Shown: piece by piece, positions 1-12,300 of the stretch
Position numbering within the stretch: the first letter of the stretch is position 1
How the letters are laid out: every line of letters starts with the position of its first letter
Origin: Desmodus rotundus
Lineage: Eukaryota; Chordata; Mammalia; Chiroptera; Phyllostomidae
Length of the DNA: 64,000 bases
Assembly (NCBI RefSeq): GCF_022682495.2
Contig: NC_071387.1
Span: 195,154,143 to 195,218,142 of the forward strand
Reading direction: 5' to 3'
Program-made: the position numbers and the translations under genes
Notes under the pieces: model-generated
What the model saw: only the letters and a program-made list of their open reading frames with translations
The model's database searches: none
Told to the model about the DNA's origin: nothing

Positions 1-1810
1 TATAGCTTGGACTCCCTTGGGTACCTCCAAGCCGGTATAAGTAGCAGCCACCTGCAGATTGCCTTGTAGCTTATTTGGGTTGTCCTGGACAGAACACAAG
101 GGGTGACTGACCATGGCCTGCACCTCCCAGGAGGCACCCAAGCCTGTGCACCCAGTGGACAACTACAGATCATATTGGAACAGCACACCCAATGACCTCC
201 ACAAAGGACTCACTCAAGGGGCAGGCTCAGTGGGCACCAGAGCCTTACTGAAGTAAGTTTTTCTCTACAGAGTGAGCCCCCCCACAGCTGATTCACTTCC
301 ATGGTCAGAGGTTGATAGTCAGTGGTCACAGTCAGTCCTTGTAGCTGATCGGCCTGTGGAAATCCCTCCCATTGAACAGCCAACAGCAATCCAAGGCTCG
401 GCTACAGGAGGGGGATGTACACAGCCCACATGATCAGTGCACCTTGAGTGCCCAGCTTGGGTGATAAGGGAGATTATGCCACTGGACCCTGTGGGACACT
501 TACTACATTAGACCACTTTACCAAGCCAAAACATTGTAGCAGCTCAACCTAATATGTGAAAACTAATACAAGGAGCCTGCCAAAGTGAGGAAACAAAGAA
601 ACATGGCCCAAATGAAAGAAGAAAACAAAACTCCAGAGGGATAACTGAACAAAATGGAGACAAGCAGTTTGCTAGATGCAGAATTCAAAACACTGTTTAT
701 AAGCTTGCTCAATGAACTTAGTAAGGACCTCAAAAGCATAAAAAAGGTCGTGGAAACTATTAGATAGATCCAATCATAAATGAAGAATACACTAACTGAA
801 ATGAAGAACAAATTTACAGTACAGAGGATGGAGCCAAGAATCAAATCAGAAATTTAGAATGTAAGGAAGCAAAAAACACCCAATCAGACCAACATGAAGA
901 AAAAATAATCCAAAAAATTAGGATAGTTTAAGGGACTACTTCCAACATTCACATCATGGCAGTAACAGAAGGGAAAGACAGAGAGCAAGAAATTGGAAAG
1001 TATTTCAAAAAATAATGACAAAAAGCTTTCCTAAATTGGTAAAGGAAATGGATACACAAGTCCTGGAAGCACAGAGTGTCCAAAGTAAGATGGATCCAAG
1101 GAGGCCTATGCCAAGGCACATCATTGTTAAAATGTCAAAGGTTAAAAACAAAGAGAAAATTTTAAAAGCATTGAAAGAAAAGAAATAACTCTCTTATTTA
1201 CCTATAAGAGAGTTATTTCCCATTAGACCTCCAGCTGATTTCTCAAAATAAACTTGGCAGGCTAGATGGGATTGGAAAGAAATATTCAGTGATGAAAAGC
1301 AAGGACCTATAACCAAGATGATTCTATTAAGTAAACCTATCATTTAGAATTGAAGGACACTCATCACCAAACCATTATTATATGAAATGATAAAGGGTCT
1401 TCTTTAAGAAAAAGATCAAAAATATGAACAGTAAAATGGTAATAAATACATACCTACCAATAACTGAATCTAAAAAAAACAATAATAAATGAATAAGCCA
1501 CACAGAAACAGAACTTCAGATACAGAGAATGTTTTGATGTTTCCCAAATGGAGGAGGTATCAAGGGAGTGAGTAATAAAGTTGTAGGGATGAAGAAATAC
1601 AAATTGGTATTTACAGAGTTATAGGGAATCAAAGTACAGCATAAGGAATGGAGTAGCCAAAGAACATACATGCATGGCCCATACATATGGGCAACCATGC
1701 AGGGATGGCCTGAGGGTGTTGGTGGTGGTGCTGTGGATGGAGGCAAAAGGGAAAACTTGGGACAACTATAATAACATAAACAATAAAATATAATTTAAAT
1801 TTTAAAAAAG
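1..1810 (+). mobile_element. HAL1 (half-L1) retrotransposon, 5' end cut by window edge
   Basis: The first 600 bases correspond to the 5' region of the near-complete HAL1 at 51730-54360 on the other strand; both carry the shared words gtcagtggtcac, cagcttgggtgata and gggacac(t/c)tactacatta. An ORF1 remnant begins with ATG at 603 and hits a TAA at 642-644, where the other copy has CAA, so this copy is dead by point mutation. The coiled-coil-coding part runs to about 950 and the RNA-binding part to about 1190. The sequence then goes straight into a 3' UTR (word ccaaaccattattatatgaa at about 1367) with no ORF2, which is the HAL1 hallmark. It ends in an A-rich tail near 1810. HAL1 elements have no reverse transcriptase of their own and are thought to use that of L1. 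Assignment to HAL1 rather than a deleted L1 rests on three copies with the same layout. Confidence 0.8.
1182..1219. other. Perfect 16-bp hairpin in HAL1 remnant
   Basis: The arms at 1182-1197 and 1204-1219 are exact reverse complements (gaaataactctcttat), with a 6-base loop ttacct. It lies at the 3' end of the ORF1 remnant. The other HAL1 copies are not equally self-complementary here, so it probably arose by templated mutation within this copy. Confidence 0.85.
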
Positions 1811-2149
1811 TTAGGCATGGACACTGCTCAACATATATGGAGCTTAGTATAAATTGGAGGAGTCTGCAGGCAATTGTAATGAAGTATGATTAACACTATC
1901 TTATAATAAGTACAAGATACGGAGCAGAGACAGCTTTCCAGAAGAAGTTATGATCTAAGTGGATAGCTTTAAATGTCCAAGCAAAGAGGGAATGTGGAAA
2001 GTGAAGGAAGAACACTTTTTGTGACTGAAACAAAGTATTATATGACTGCAGGGTAAACTGGTTGTGGAGAGAGTGAGGAGATGGAAAGACATCACATTGT
2101 CCTATGAAAATACATGTGAAAATATATGTGCCACTACTGTAGTCTATAC

Positions 2150-2700
2150 GATATATGGTATCTTCCCTGGTCTACTGAAGTAGCTTCCTCCCTGGCCTCT
2201 TTAACTTCCCCACTTCTCTACACAGCAGAAAATATGAACTTTAGAATATATGTATGCGTTTGTACATGTGTGTGTATATATACACATATATATATTCTAG
2301 TAGTTATCTTCTTAAAGTCATCCAGTACTTCCCATTTTTATCAATATGAAAGGTAATTTGGACTCCATCTTCCTTGTAAACTTCACCTCTTTCCACTATT
2401 TACTTACTGTATTTCAACCACAGCAATATTTCAATTTCTGAAAATAAACAAGACCATTTTTATACAGAAGACTTCAAGTTTACTTTTCTTGTATCCTAAA
2501 TCCTCTTCTTTATCCTCATCTCTTTGCTGACATCTATTCATCCTTTAATTATCATCTTTAATATTTTACTTTCAGTAAGACCTTGATTGAAAACCCAGCA
2601 TAATTTACCTTATTTTGTTCATCACCATGTAATAAACACATGGGTTTATGATGGCATATAGTAGGTGTTCAATATATATTTGTTGAAATGAATGACTTGA
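2150..2700 (+). repeat. L2 LINE 3' region
   Basis: The block ends with catatagtaggtgttcaata followed by tttgttgaaatgaatga, the familiar L2 3' terminus (cacatagtaggcgctcaataaatatttgttgaatga). Upstream words such as cctccctggcctctttaact and accttattttgttcatcacc also fit the L2 3' UTR in order. A TA/TG-rich microsatellite at about 2252-2297 interrupts it. It is an old, inactive fragment. Confidence 0.7.
2252..2297. repeat. Short (TG/TA)n microsatellite
   Basis: Alternating purine-pyrimidine DNA, with a tgtgtgtatatatacacata core that is partly self-complementary, lies inside the L2 fragment. It has no other content. Confidence 0.7.
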
Positions 2701-2978
2701 GGAAAGTTAAATAATAGCTAAATAAGAAATGGAGAGTTGTAAACTAACCTGGTTGCCTTATTTAATAGTTTGGAGGATGTTAGTTTTAAAACAGAAATAA
2801 AGAAATAGGGAGACAGAATAATTCCACTGAGTGAGGGAGAGAAGCTGGCAAAATCTAGAAAAATGGAGACTGGTGGGGAGAGATTTGGTTTGAAAAGTTA
2901 TTCTAGAATGTAATGAATGGCACTTTTAAACTGATTGTCTGTGGTTTATAAGTGACAAGAGTCTCGTGGAAGTTATCT

Positions 2979-3011
2979 AATTTTCTGCCTTAGAAAACAA
3001 GGCAGAAAATT
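2979..3011. other. 13-bp inverted repeat
   Basis: Arms at 2979-2991 (aattttctgcctt) and 2999-3011 are exact reverse complements around a 7-base loop. No T-run or neighbouring gene suggests a function. Confidence 0.8.
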
Positions 3012-5750
3012 GTGAGTTGTGCCATTCTTTTTTGAGAAAAGAAACACATGCAATCTCAAAAACGTGCATGTTTTACTAGAAAGAGGTGAACAACCAATTT
3101 AGATACTTGTTGAACATATAAGTGAAAATGTCAAGATAACACCAGCATAGGAGGACGTGCAATGGGAGATCAGTCTAAATTGGAGACACCGTGATGTCAG
3201 TCATCTCCTGATAACCAGAAGCATGCAATTGAATGAACTCACTTGAAGAGAGTATTAGGGAGAAAGAAAGTAAGATTCTTAAGAGAGTTAAATATAATCA
3301 TAAAAAAAGAAAGTAGCAACTATAAAGGATACCAGAAAAAATGCCTCTGGAAAAAACTAAGGGACTTTGTTTTCATGAAGTGCAAAGGATGAGATGCTTG
3401 AAGTATGAGGTCGTGGTCCACAGACTCAAATAATGCAGTGACAGTTTAGGTAAAAAGTTTATCAAATTTTCATCAAGATAATTGTTGAAACAGTGGCTAA
3501 AATTCAAAGTGCAAAGCTGAATGGCATTAGGAAGCAATAGGATGAAGACAATATTTAAAGGTCTACTTATAAAGGGAACAGGGATAAAACAATGAATAGT
3601 AAAGGTGGGATTTTATGAACAAAGCCTTTTTAAAGATGCTAAAGATGAAGAGACTTTTTGCATTACTATTATTAGATCTTTATTGGAAAGATCTAATTAA
3701 GAAGAAGTGGTAGAAGAAAGTAATTCAAAAACAGACATTTCATTCCTGAGAAGGCAGAAATATTTGAGAATCATAATACAGATGAATGGACTAAGTTTAG
3801 GAATTAGGAGAGAGAGTAGGGACTCAGAAAAATGTACCAGCTTTGTGGAAGAAAATAAGTCCTTTCTTATCTGGTGTCATTTATTTTCTCTGAGAAGTGC
3901 TAGTGGATGTCATTTTTTCCAACTGAGACAAAGTAGAGCTCGTCAAAGTTAAGAAAAGACTATAGTTTTGACATGACTACGTGACACTACACTAGTTGAA
4001 ATGATTTGATTTCTGTTTGTAATATATTTAACTAATTTCTACTTTTTATTCCTATCAACTTCAATGTTTAAAATGCTCCTATTGTATAAATTCACATCAA
4101 CTAGAATAATTGAATATTGTAGAACAAAGGGGTAATAATATTACATACATATCTAATTCTTTACATGCATTTTAAAAAGCTGATGGGACCATCTAAAAAC
4201 TCACTTTGCAGATGAGAAGCATGCTGTAATAGGAAGCGGCATGTCATAATCACATGATTGATTTTGAGGGACCAGATTCTTTCTTTGGGATGAATAAACA
4301 TTTTCAGGTGAACCTGGCTTGCCCTGCCTCTGCCCTAAATTACTACTGTTCTTTAATCTAAAGGTATGCATTAAGCTTGTTGACTTAAATAGTTCCCAAT
4401 TATAATACATCACACTTATATTTTTAAATGCCTTAAAAGACAATTTAATATGTTCAATTTTGAAACATATGAAAACTTTAAAAAAGTAATTTAGACTTTA
4501 TAATGCTGCCTATAGAGATAGCTTATTCACTTCTATGTCAAGATAGTCAGACGCTTATTTTTGTGAGAGATCTATTCTTATCTGAACGGATAAATGATCA
4601 ATTATTGCATTCAAAGAAAGTAGCTTCTTCATAGAATACAAAATTAGGCAAATAAATTCTGAATTATTACATTTCAGTTTATGATTAAAATACCTGTTTG
4701 AAGTAACTCTAATGGGAAAAATGCATCAAAATATGTTGTATTACTTTTGCTATTATATTTCTATATCAACCCCTAGAGAAAGTATTATTATTAATAGTAG
4801 TTATTGCACTTGAAACTATATTGCCTTTCCAATAAAATATAATCCAGAAGTCTTGAACTTTAGAAAACTAGACTGGAAACAGATGTAATAATGGCACAGG
4901 TCTCTCTGGTTTTCTATCCAACAAGGGTAAAAATAATCACAGGAGTTGCTGCCCATGTTAAATCTCCCTGATGATTTTACTGAATAATTTTTTTTCTTTT
5001 TTATAGTACTGAATGGTTTTCCTTTTTGCCATTTGACAAGGAGTTGTGAACTAGCCTTTGGTGTTAACAGAACAGGACCAATTTCCTGAAACTTTTTTAA
5101 AGTGGAAGTCTGTATGAACATTTAAAGTCTTGTATTATATACTTTCCTTATTACCAGAAAATACGCACTGCAGATTTTCTCAATTGTTTAACTATGCTTA
5201 AATGGTACTGAAAGGCAGACTAAACATTTTATTCAACAATTCTGTGAATTAGTAAGATGCAGCTTAAATAAATATACATTAGCTTACTGAATCAAGATAT
5301 TTGCAAGGTGGATGATTTTTAATATTTTTACTAGCTTTTCTACTGTAAAAATTAGGTCAGATCTACTTGGGGTAGGAATTCTGTATCTTTGGAGTTTAGA
5401 GAAGAAAATGTGGAGGATGTTGAAATTATTTGATGATAATAAAATGGTTAAGATTTTTATATACAAATAATATAAATATAGATAGTGCATGGTAAAATTC
5501 ACTTATGTTTGTATTTTTCTATAAAGATAAACAATAGAATCATTAAGCAATGTGGTTAAGAATGTGGCTTAGCCCATGATAAATTAAATTCTTTCTTTCA
5601 AGTGAACTTGACTATTTTGTTGTCCTAGGCCACTCCTGACTTCACTATATTGCATACAAATATAGTCATGCCCTGAATCAGGAACTTTATTATTCTTTCA
5701 GATTCTCTTAAATCATTACTCAAAATTAGTCCAGTTAAACCTGATCAATT
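3012..5750. other. AT-rich stretch with no recognised gene
   Basis: I see no exon, SINE or LTR here. One small perfect inverted repeat lies at 3671-3697 (attagatcttt arms, 5-base loop). The short open frames at 3707-3952 (+) and 4816-5121 (-) have no recognisable domain and are what chance gives. Confidence 0.6.
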
Positions 5751-5754
5751 ACTA

Positions 5755-5930
5755 AAAGTATAGTAATTAAACAGTGGCAGTTGTGAATATTAGTAGTATT
5801 TTATATAGAAAATAAAATTCATGTTTTGCAGATTTGGCACATAAAAACCATTTGGTTTACTAGATTTTAAGCCCTTCTATCCATATTTTTATACAATCGG
5901 TTTATAGTATATTTAGGATAGATGTGCTGT
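5755..5930 (+). repeat. Copy A of a local ~175-bp direct duplication
   Basis: This segment recurs at 6532-6708 in the same orientation with about 20 mismatches by eye (about 88 percent identity) and no gaps. Shared exact words include gaatattagtag, aaaataaaattcatgttttg and tactagattttaagcc. Homology stops sharply on both sides. The sequence is not a repeat family I recognise. Confidence 0.85.
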
Positions 5931-6531
5931 CTTGGTATGTTTTGGAAAATGCTTGTTGTTGTTGGCCGACGCGTTTCACGTCTTTTCTTGTTTCTAGGCT
6001 GGTGTATTTTCTTTACGCATTTTGTTTTTCCTTTCCCATTATGTGCTCTGTAACATGAGGACAGAGTAAGAGATTTTCAACATCTTTGGCGGGGAAAGGA
6101 TCTTTTACTGATTAGAGCTGAAGATATAAGGATTCCTTAGATAGAAGTGGGGATACAATGACACTTAATGGTGCAAAACAGTGAATTTTCTTCTTCACGG
6201 TAGCGGCTGATGGAACACCTTCTGCTTGGCCAGAAAGAACCAAGAGGCTGGAATGATGGTTAGGAAAAAACTCTTATGTGTGTGTAGAAGAGATGGTTTA
6301 AATCATAAGAGTCTTTAAATAAATCACAATATTGTTGTACAGATTCTTTTCATTTTCCCCAATATTTACAATATTCCAATAATATAGCACCAAGTTTATA
6401 ATTAAACTTACAAAGGTAAAACTTGCAAAAACTAAGACAAAAGAAATAAGCTGAGGCCCCCAAATGATTCATTCAGCTAAGGAAGGAAGAGAGGTGTATA
6501 GCTGTCATCTTCTCTTATGACTGCTTAGCCT

Positions 6532-6708
6532 AAAAAGCATAGTGATTAAACATTGGCAGGTGTGAATATTAGTAGCGTTTTATGTGGAAAATAAAATTCA
6601 TGTTTTGCAGAAATGGCACAAAAAAGCCATTTGGTGTACTAGATTTTAAGCCTTTCTACCCATATTTTTATATAATCAGTTTACAGCATATTTAGGATAG
6701 TTGTGCTA
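6532..6708 (+). repeat. Copy B of a local ~175-bp direct duplication
   Basis: The partner of 5755-5930, about 775 bp downstream and in direct orientation. Identity ends at ttgtgct in both copies; what follows differs. Either a local duplication with later divergence or two insertions of an unnamed repeat would explain it. Confidence 0.85.
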
Positions 6709-6815
6709 GAACATATTTTTTTTAATTTTTACTCATTGTGTAAAACTCATATATCAAGCATGTGCTATACCTAGTCTGTTGATTATGCACTGATTCTGAA
6801 GTTATGATGTGTTTA

Positions 6816-6935
6816 TGTATGTCTGCGTCTGCGTCTATGCCTGCGTCTGTGTCTATGTCTGCGTCTGCGTCTAAGCCTGTGTCTGCGTCTGTGTCTATGC
6901 CTGTGTCTGTGTCTGTGTCTATTTCTACATCTATG
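6816..6935. repeat. Hexanucleotide array (GTCTGY/GTCTAT)n
   Basis: About 19 imperfect copies of a 6-base unit (gtctgc, gtctgt, gtctat, gcctgt) run without a frame break. Because the unit is a multiple of three, the minus strand has an artificial Asp/Ala/Thr-rich open frame (6722-6940), which I do not regard as a gene. Confidence 0.9.
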
Positions 6936-7077
6936 CCCATAACTGTCTCTCTCTCTGTTGCCTGATCTCACAGAGCTTTCAGTCTAGCAGGAAGAAAAGG
7001 AAAAATTAATACTAGCAAATATTATACATGCAGCACCTACATAAGGGAAAAACTAGGATTAAATGTGAAGGAATATT

Positions 7078-7234
7078 GCCTGGCCAGTGTGGCTCAGTTG
7101 GTTGGAAGGCTGTCCTGTACCCCAACAGGCTGAGTGTTTGGTTCCTGGTCAGGGCACATGCTAGGTTGCAGGCTGAATCCCAGGTAAACGTGTATATGGG
7201 AGGAAACCAACTGAGGTTTCTTTCTCATAGCGAA

Positions 7235-7270
<36 letters not shown>

Positions 7271-7306
7271 TCCTCTCTCTCTAAAATCAGTAAACATATT
7301 TAAAAT
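7078..7306 (+). mobile_element. VES-type SINE with (TCTG)n expansion
   Basis: It starts at ctggccagtgtggctcag (A-box-like head), has a degenerate B-box area (gtttggttcctggtcag), the word cacatgctaggttgcaggc, and then a pyrimidine tract that has grown to about eight tctg units at 7235-7266. A 14-base flanking duplication, tgtgaaggaatatt at 7064-7077 against tgtgaaggggtatt at 7307-7320, has two mismatches and fits L1-style insertion. Confidence 0.85.
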
Positions 7307-7951
7307 TGTGAAGGGGTATTTAGGCATCTGAAAAATCTTGATGAAATTTGTAAATTGGGAAATTGGTATTATTATTCAAAGTTTGATCAAATTGTCAACA
7401 TTGAAAAATTGTTATGAGAGACAAAATTCTGTATACTTGGACTGTTTTGAAAAGCTGGACTATGTGACAATACTGGGCAAACACCACGTGGCACCGGTCT
7501 GGGGTTCTCTGAGGAACCGCCCCTTCTGGAAAAGGTGCGCGTCAGCCTGGATCTACACGCCCCACTACCCCGTTTTTACATATGGGCCCTGAGAATGAAT
7601 GTTGACATTTTTATCTGTAGATATAAAAGTAAAAACTACAGAAAGGAAAAAAAAAAACAAGAACGAAAACAAAATACTTTATTTTCTTGAATACAAAGCT
7701 GAGGAGCTGCAAATAAGACACCACTCTCGAGGGAAGGTGAATGGCCAGAGGCAAACCGCCAAAGGCAACCTTTATTGTCCAAGCTTCTAATATATAGCCT
7801 TTTGTTATATAACTTTGTTACATAAAGTGTTTTTTCTTTTTGCACACATGATTCCGTTATAGGCTGTAACATAGCAATCACCATGGTAGGTATGTTATGT
7901 GTTCTTGGTACTAAGGTTACCTCTATAGTAACTTACTTCTGTATACCCAAT

Positions 7952-8017
7952 GGGGTGAGCCTTAGGTTACTTCTATGGTAACCTGGGGTGAGACTGAGGC
8001 TACTTCTATGGTAACTT
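7952..8017. repeat. 33-bp tandem repeat, two units
   Basis: Units start at 7952 and 7985 with ggggtgag and each contains acttctatggtaac; a more diverged partial unit precedes them at about 7912. The word ggttac-N7-gtaacc makes each unit partly palindromic. Confidence 0.85.
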
Positions 8018-8075
8018 TACCTCAGCCAATAAGGGTTTGTTATGTGGTCATGACTCCATTGGTTACAGAGCCAGC

Positions 8076-8169
8076 CTTGGTTATGGAGCATGTGGCCTTC
8101 CACAGAATCCCTGTAACCAGGCCCTGGTTATGGAGCATGTGGTGTTCCACAGAATCCCTGTAACCAGGT
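8076..8169. repeat. 47-bp tandem repeat, two units
   Basis: Units at 8076-8122 and 8123-8169 share tggttatggagcatgtgg and ttccacagaatccctgtaac with only a few mismatches. This recent local duplication sits in the putative U3 of the LTR-like block. Confidence 0.9.
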
Positions 8170-8329
8170 TTTATGTTCTGTAACCAAGGATGAGGAGTCT
8201 AGGTTAAGATCAGCACACAAGGCCCTTGTAGGTATATGTGATTCTTCTAGGGCAAGTGATTTAAAGCTTTCTGGAGGAAATGACATATAAGCTGAAACCT
8301 GCAGGAAGAACAATGAAACAAGAGAATTG

Positions 8330-8450
8330 AGCTGATAGGCATTTATTCTCTCAGAGAATAAATATTCACAAGTAACTAATATGTGGCAGGCATTGTGATA
8401 CATTGGTTTAGAATACACAAAATCCCTGATCTAATGGAACTTGCAGTAGA
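8330..8450 (+). repeat. Old interspersed repeat fragment, family unassigned
   Basis: Words such as aatatgtggcaggcattgtg and aaaatccctgatctaatgga follow a widespread mammalian repeat pattern (tatgtgccaggcactg ... atccctgccctcatgga). I cannot name the family with confidence. Confidence 0.4.
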
Positions 8451-9064
8451 CTGAGGGAAAAGCATGTGAGAAGGCCCAGGATTTGGCAGAGCATGAGACA
8501 CAGAATCTGAATAAGTTCGCTATGACCAAAGGTAGAGCCAGAGAAGGAGAATGCTGATGCATTACTTAGAGGAGAGAGACAGAATCTTTATATAAGGCCT
8601 TATATGTCATGGTTAGAAAGTCTGATTTTATTCTAAAGACAAATATGAATAGGAAGGCATTGCACAATTTCAGGGCACTAACAGATGTGTTTGTGTGTAT
8701 GTGTGTTACACTTGATAAAATTGCTAGTGTAGGCTGAAGAATGAATGAGAGAGGTAGGTCATGGAGACAGGTACTCCAGTTAACTTAGCCGATCAGTAAG
8801 ATAAGTGAGAGAGCACAGTGAGGTGGTGAGAAGTGAACTAAATGAACAGCTGTGCGGCCCTTAAATAAGACTAAATGGATAGACATCTACTTCAACTTTC
8901 TCGATGTCCCTCTTCTTTAGTGCTAATATCTTTCCTGGTACGTAAGAGACATCAGCAATTTTGTTGTACCTTATTTTGTTACAAATTGTCTTATTTGTTA
9001 TAAATACTATATAGTACATAACAAGCCCTTAATAAATGTCTCCAATAGGCTAGTGAAGAAGGGT

Positions 9065-9300
9065 ATTGTAGTGGTCATGAACGTGAGCTCTGGAATCAAA
9101 CCGTCTTTACATTCAAATCTCAGACTGTATTGTTTCATTTAAGGGTCCACCTTTCTTAAGCTGTGTGACATGGGGGCACACTATTTACCTTAATTGTGTC
9201 TCCATTTCTTCCTTTGTAAAGTGGGGTTGATATTAGTCGGTGCAAGGATTTAATGTGTTCTTGCATGCAAAGGACTTAGAAGCAGTGTTTACTAAATACA
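9065..9300 (+). repeat. MIR SINE
   Basis: The order gtgagctctggaatcaaacc, attcaaatctcaga, agctgtgtgacatggg, ctccatttcttcctttgtaa, agtggggttgatattag and ggatttaatg matches the MIR core and 3' part, a tRNA-derived SINE ancient in mammals. A short L2-like tail (acaagcccttaataaatg) lies just upstream at about 9020-9050. Confidence 0.8.
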
Positions 9301-12300
9301 AAGAAATCAGAAGTCCTGTGCCTATCCTCATCTGCAAGATGGGCGGCGGTACTTCTCTAACCCTTTTTCTGTAATAATACTTTGATCCCAGGGAGCACAA
9401 CTGTCTTCCACAACCTCAGAGAACGTTTAGATGTCAAAAGAGTGCTGAGTGTGAAAACAGAAAGGGGGACAGTAACGGCATGGTAGGGTACGGGAGATGT
9501 AGGTTTCCAAGAACAAGAACAAATCTTGCAGTTCTACACCTATTAGAAGAAAACAAATAAAATGATGGTTAAAAACATCAGTTAAACTGTAGTTTCTCAT
9601 GAACCATACTTTTCAGAATATCAGTGAAAAGTATTGAGGCTAGAAAGCAGGATTAGCATAAATAAGACACAAATATAAAAAACTACTATATAAGAAGAAT
9701 AAGAAGAAAGGGCTCACTCTAACTGTACTCCCTTTTATATTTGAAAATCCATTCAATAGCATCAGAGAAGTAAAATGTAACTTCTTGTTTGTAGCTAATA
9801 ACTGGTCTAAGTAGATGCTACCTTATGTAAGAATGAGTGAAATTTATCAAGAGGGAGAATATTAGACAATGTATTAGTAAAGAAGTCTCCAGAAAAATTG
9901 AAAGGAATTATAAACTAAAAGTGGTCAAAATATTTCTGTGTAATCTGTTTATGTTTTGGATCAAAAAGGAAGACCTTATATTGGCCAAACACTATCCCTC
10001 CTTAATAAAAGACTTGCATGTAGTTAATTTCCAATGTGGTACTTGGGAGCAGGAATGAGGGATACAGAAATGGAATAGGAAAAACACAAAAAATAAAAGA
10101 TAAATTCAAGAATTAGTGTGGAGGGTGGTTTATGAAGTTGGTCTTTAATTTGACAACTGGTGTTTAATCCTGGAGACAGTCCATGAAACTTTTGGGAATG
10201 AATCTTATAACTGTGAATGGTGGGGTGGGGCGATTAAAGGGGATAAGTTTGTGTGTGTATGATGATTAAATTAGGATGAATTTAGAAATAGGGTGTTGAG
10301 GTGTTCCATTCTAATGCAGGTACAATTGTAAAGAAGCAACTATATAGGAAATAATTTACCAAAAAATTACAAAGCAGTACTATAGCTTTGAAAATGTTAG
10401 AAAAAAAAACTATAATTTGTTATTTAATTAATTTCTACCCTGTAGGAGGTCCAGGGGAAACTAATTAATTATGACTCCTCCCTAATGAATTCTAATTAAT
10501 TGGAATTTCATTTAATAGACATATTATTCAACTGGGAATAGAAGTATCATCATATTTCTGACATAGCTGGGTAGGAGAACTTGTTTCCCATGTAAGGGTG
10601 AAAATTGTATTAAAAAGCTAAATAATGAATTAAACTAATCCTTATTCGCTCTGCCATCATTTCTACTGATATACTTCTAGAGAATAAGCCCCCTTTGTGG
10701 ATAGATAAGTGAGAGTCTTCATGGAGGGTGTAAGGAGGCAGACAGTGGAACTCCTGCCTCAGGGACTGTAAGTATTAGGAAAGAAGTGGAAAAGCATGAT
10801 TGTATCCATCCCAGACATGCACCACAAACTTAGTGTTTATACAACCAGGGCTGTACACTCTCAGAGTGTGTGGTACTAGATCTTTTCTTGAAATACCTGC
10901 CTCACAGGAGACTGTTTCAAATGGGCCATCTGGGGGACTTGAACGAAGAAAAGTGCCCAAGGTGACTACATTTGTCGTTGACAGTTTGGTAAACATCAAC
11001 TGAATTTGTAGAGTAATCTGAAAAAAAGAAAATCCAAGGGTTTCAATACGATGTTAGAATAAGGAGTTTAAATTTGATCATTTCCCTTTTTTATTAAATA
11101 TATATTTTTTACATATTATTAAAATATATATATATATAAACAAATGAATGCCTACAAGAAGATTTAATAGGGGACGGGACTAGTTAAAACACACCAGCTC
11201 TATGAACTAGTTTTTACTAGAGTCACCTTTTTCTTGACTGGAAATCAAAAGTTTGGAGAAGTTAAATGCTTTGTCTAAAGTCTTTAGAGTAATTAAGATT
11301 GACGGCGCTTTTATTATAAACCTAAGCCAACTGAATTTAAGAATCATTATTTTCATTACCATGAATATTATTTCTGGGATCACAATCACACATAAATACT
11401 TTAAGAGTATATTCTCAAAAATAAGATTTCATACATATGCAATTTCATGCTAAAAATCTAAAAGATATAGCATTATGATTTCTCAAGGTTTTGGACTTTG
11501 GGTCAGCAGAACATCCCATAAGACTAAGTTTCTTAAATTATTAATATTTCTGAGGATTATTTCATTAATATATTTGAAACATAGTCTTATTATGTTTTTC
11601 CCCTACTGTTAGGAGCTACAGAGTTGCCTGTGGATTTGTATCATACTACTATGAGTTCCTCCAGAGTGGGGAAATTTTTTTTTTAAGTTTCTTTCTAATA
11701 CTCTAACAGTGCTTGTCAAGTGATCATAACAGACTACTAGTAAAGAGTGTCTAGAATTAATGAACACATCCATGAATGGAGGAATAAAATAATGGAATTA
11801 TAAATAAGCAGCTTTAGAGAAATCTGTTAACATAAAATATTATGTACATAAACAGATGAGAAAAATTTCAAAATAACATGCAAACCTGTTTGCCTATATT
11901 CTAAAATGCTTTAAATGACATTTTAATAAGCAGTTATGAAATAGCATTTGCATCCTTTCAAAGTGGTCACTTGGAAGAAAATTACACTTAAGAATCTTTA
12001 TAAATATGGTTAGTTATTACAAATGGAATCATAGTGTTTTTTACTGACTATATTAATTTCATATATTCTTAGTTATTGTTACAGAATTGGCATTATTATT
12101 AATTGTGCCCAAATTTACTTCCTAAAATAGTGCAAAAATTTTTAAAAATCAGGTATTTCAAGTGCTACATAATCTATTCCAGAGTACAGAAAAAAGAACA
12201 ACTTCTAAATTACTTTTATATTGAGAAAATAAAATTGTTTCTCCAAATTTTCAAAATCTTCTCCAATAAAAAGGTCATATGGCATGCTCATTTAATAATA

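Larger units (their letters stand above)
7455..8215 (-). mobile_element. Probable ERV LTR with stacked U3 tandem repeats
   Basis: Read on the minus strand it has the order expected of an LTR. First come two tandem repeats, a 47-bp unit at 8076-8122 and 8123-8169 and a 33-bp unit at 7952-7984 and 7985-8017. Then come a TATA-like ctatatatta at about 7790-7799, AATAAA at 7771-7776, and a GC-richer segment resembling R-U5 ending near 7455. The repeats contain ggttac/gtaacc inverted pairs and could be enhancer units. I could not fix the TG/CA ends or a target duplication, so the boundaries and the ERV class are uncertain. An A-rich segment at about 7620-7690 may be a later insertion. Confidence 0.5.

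Noticed and set aside
6722..6940. Asp-rich repeat protein on the minus strand
   Set aside because: Product of a hexanucleotide microsatellite; no promoter or conserved flank.
10775..11003. Block open on both strands, considered as an exon
   Set aside because: No recognised domain, no convincing splice sites, and lengths are within chance.
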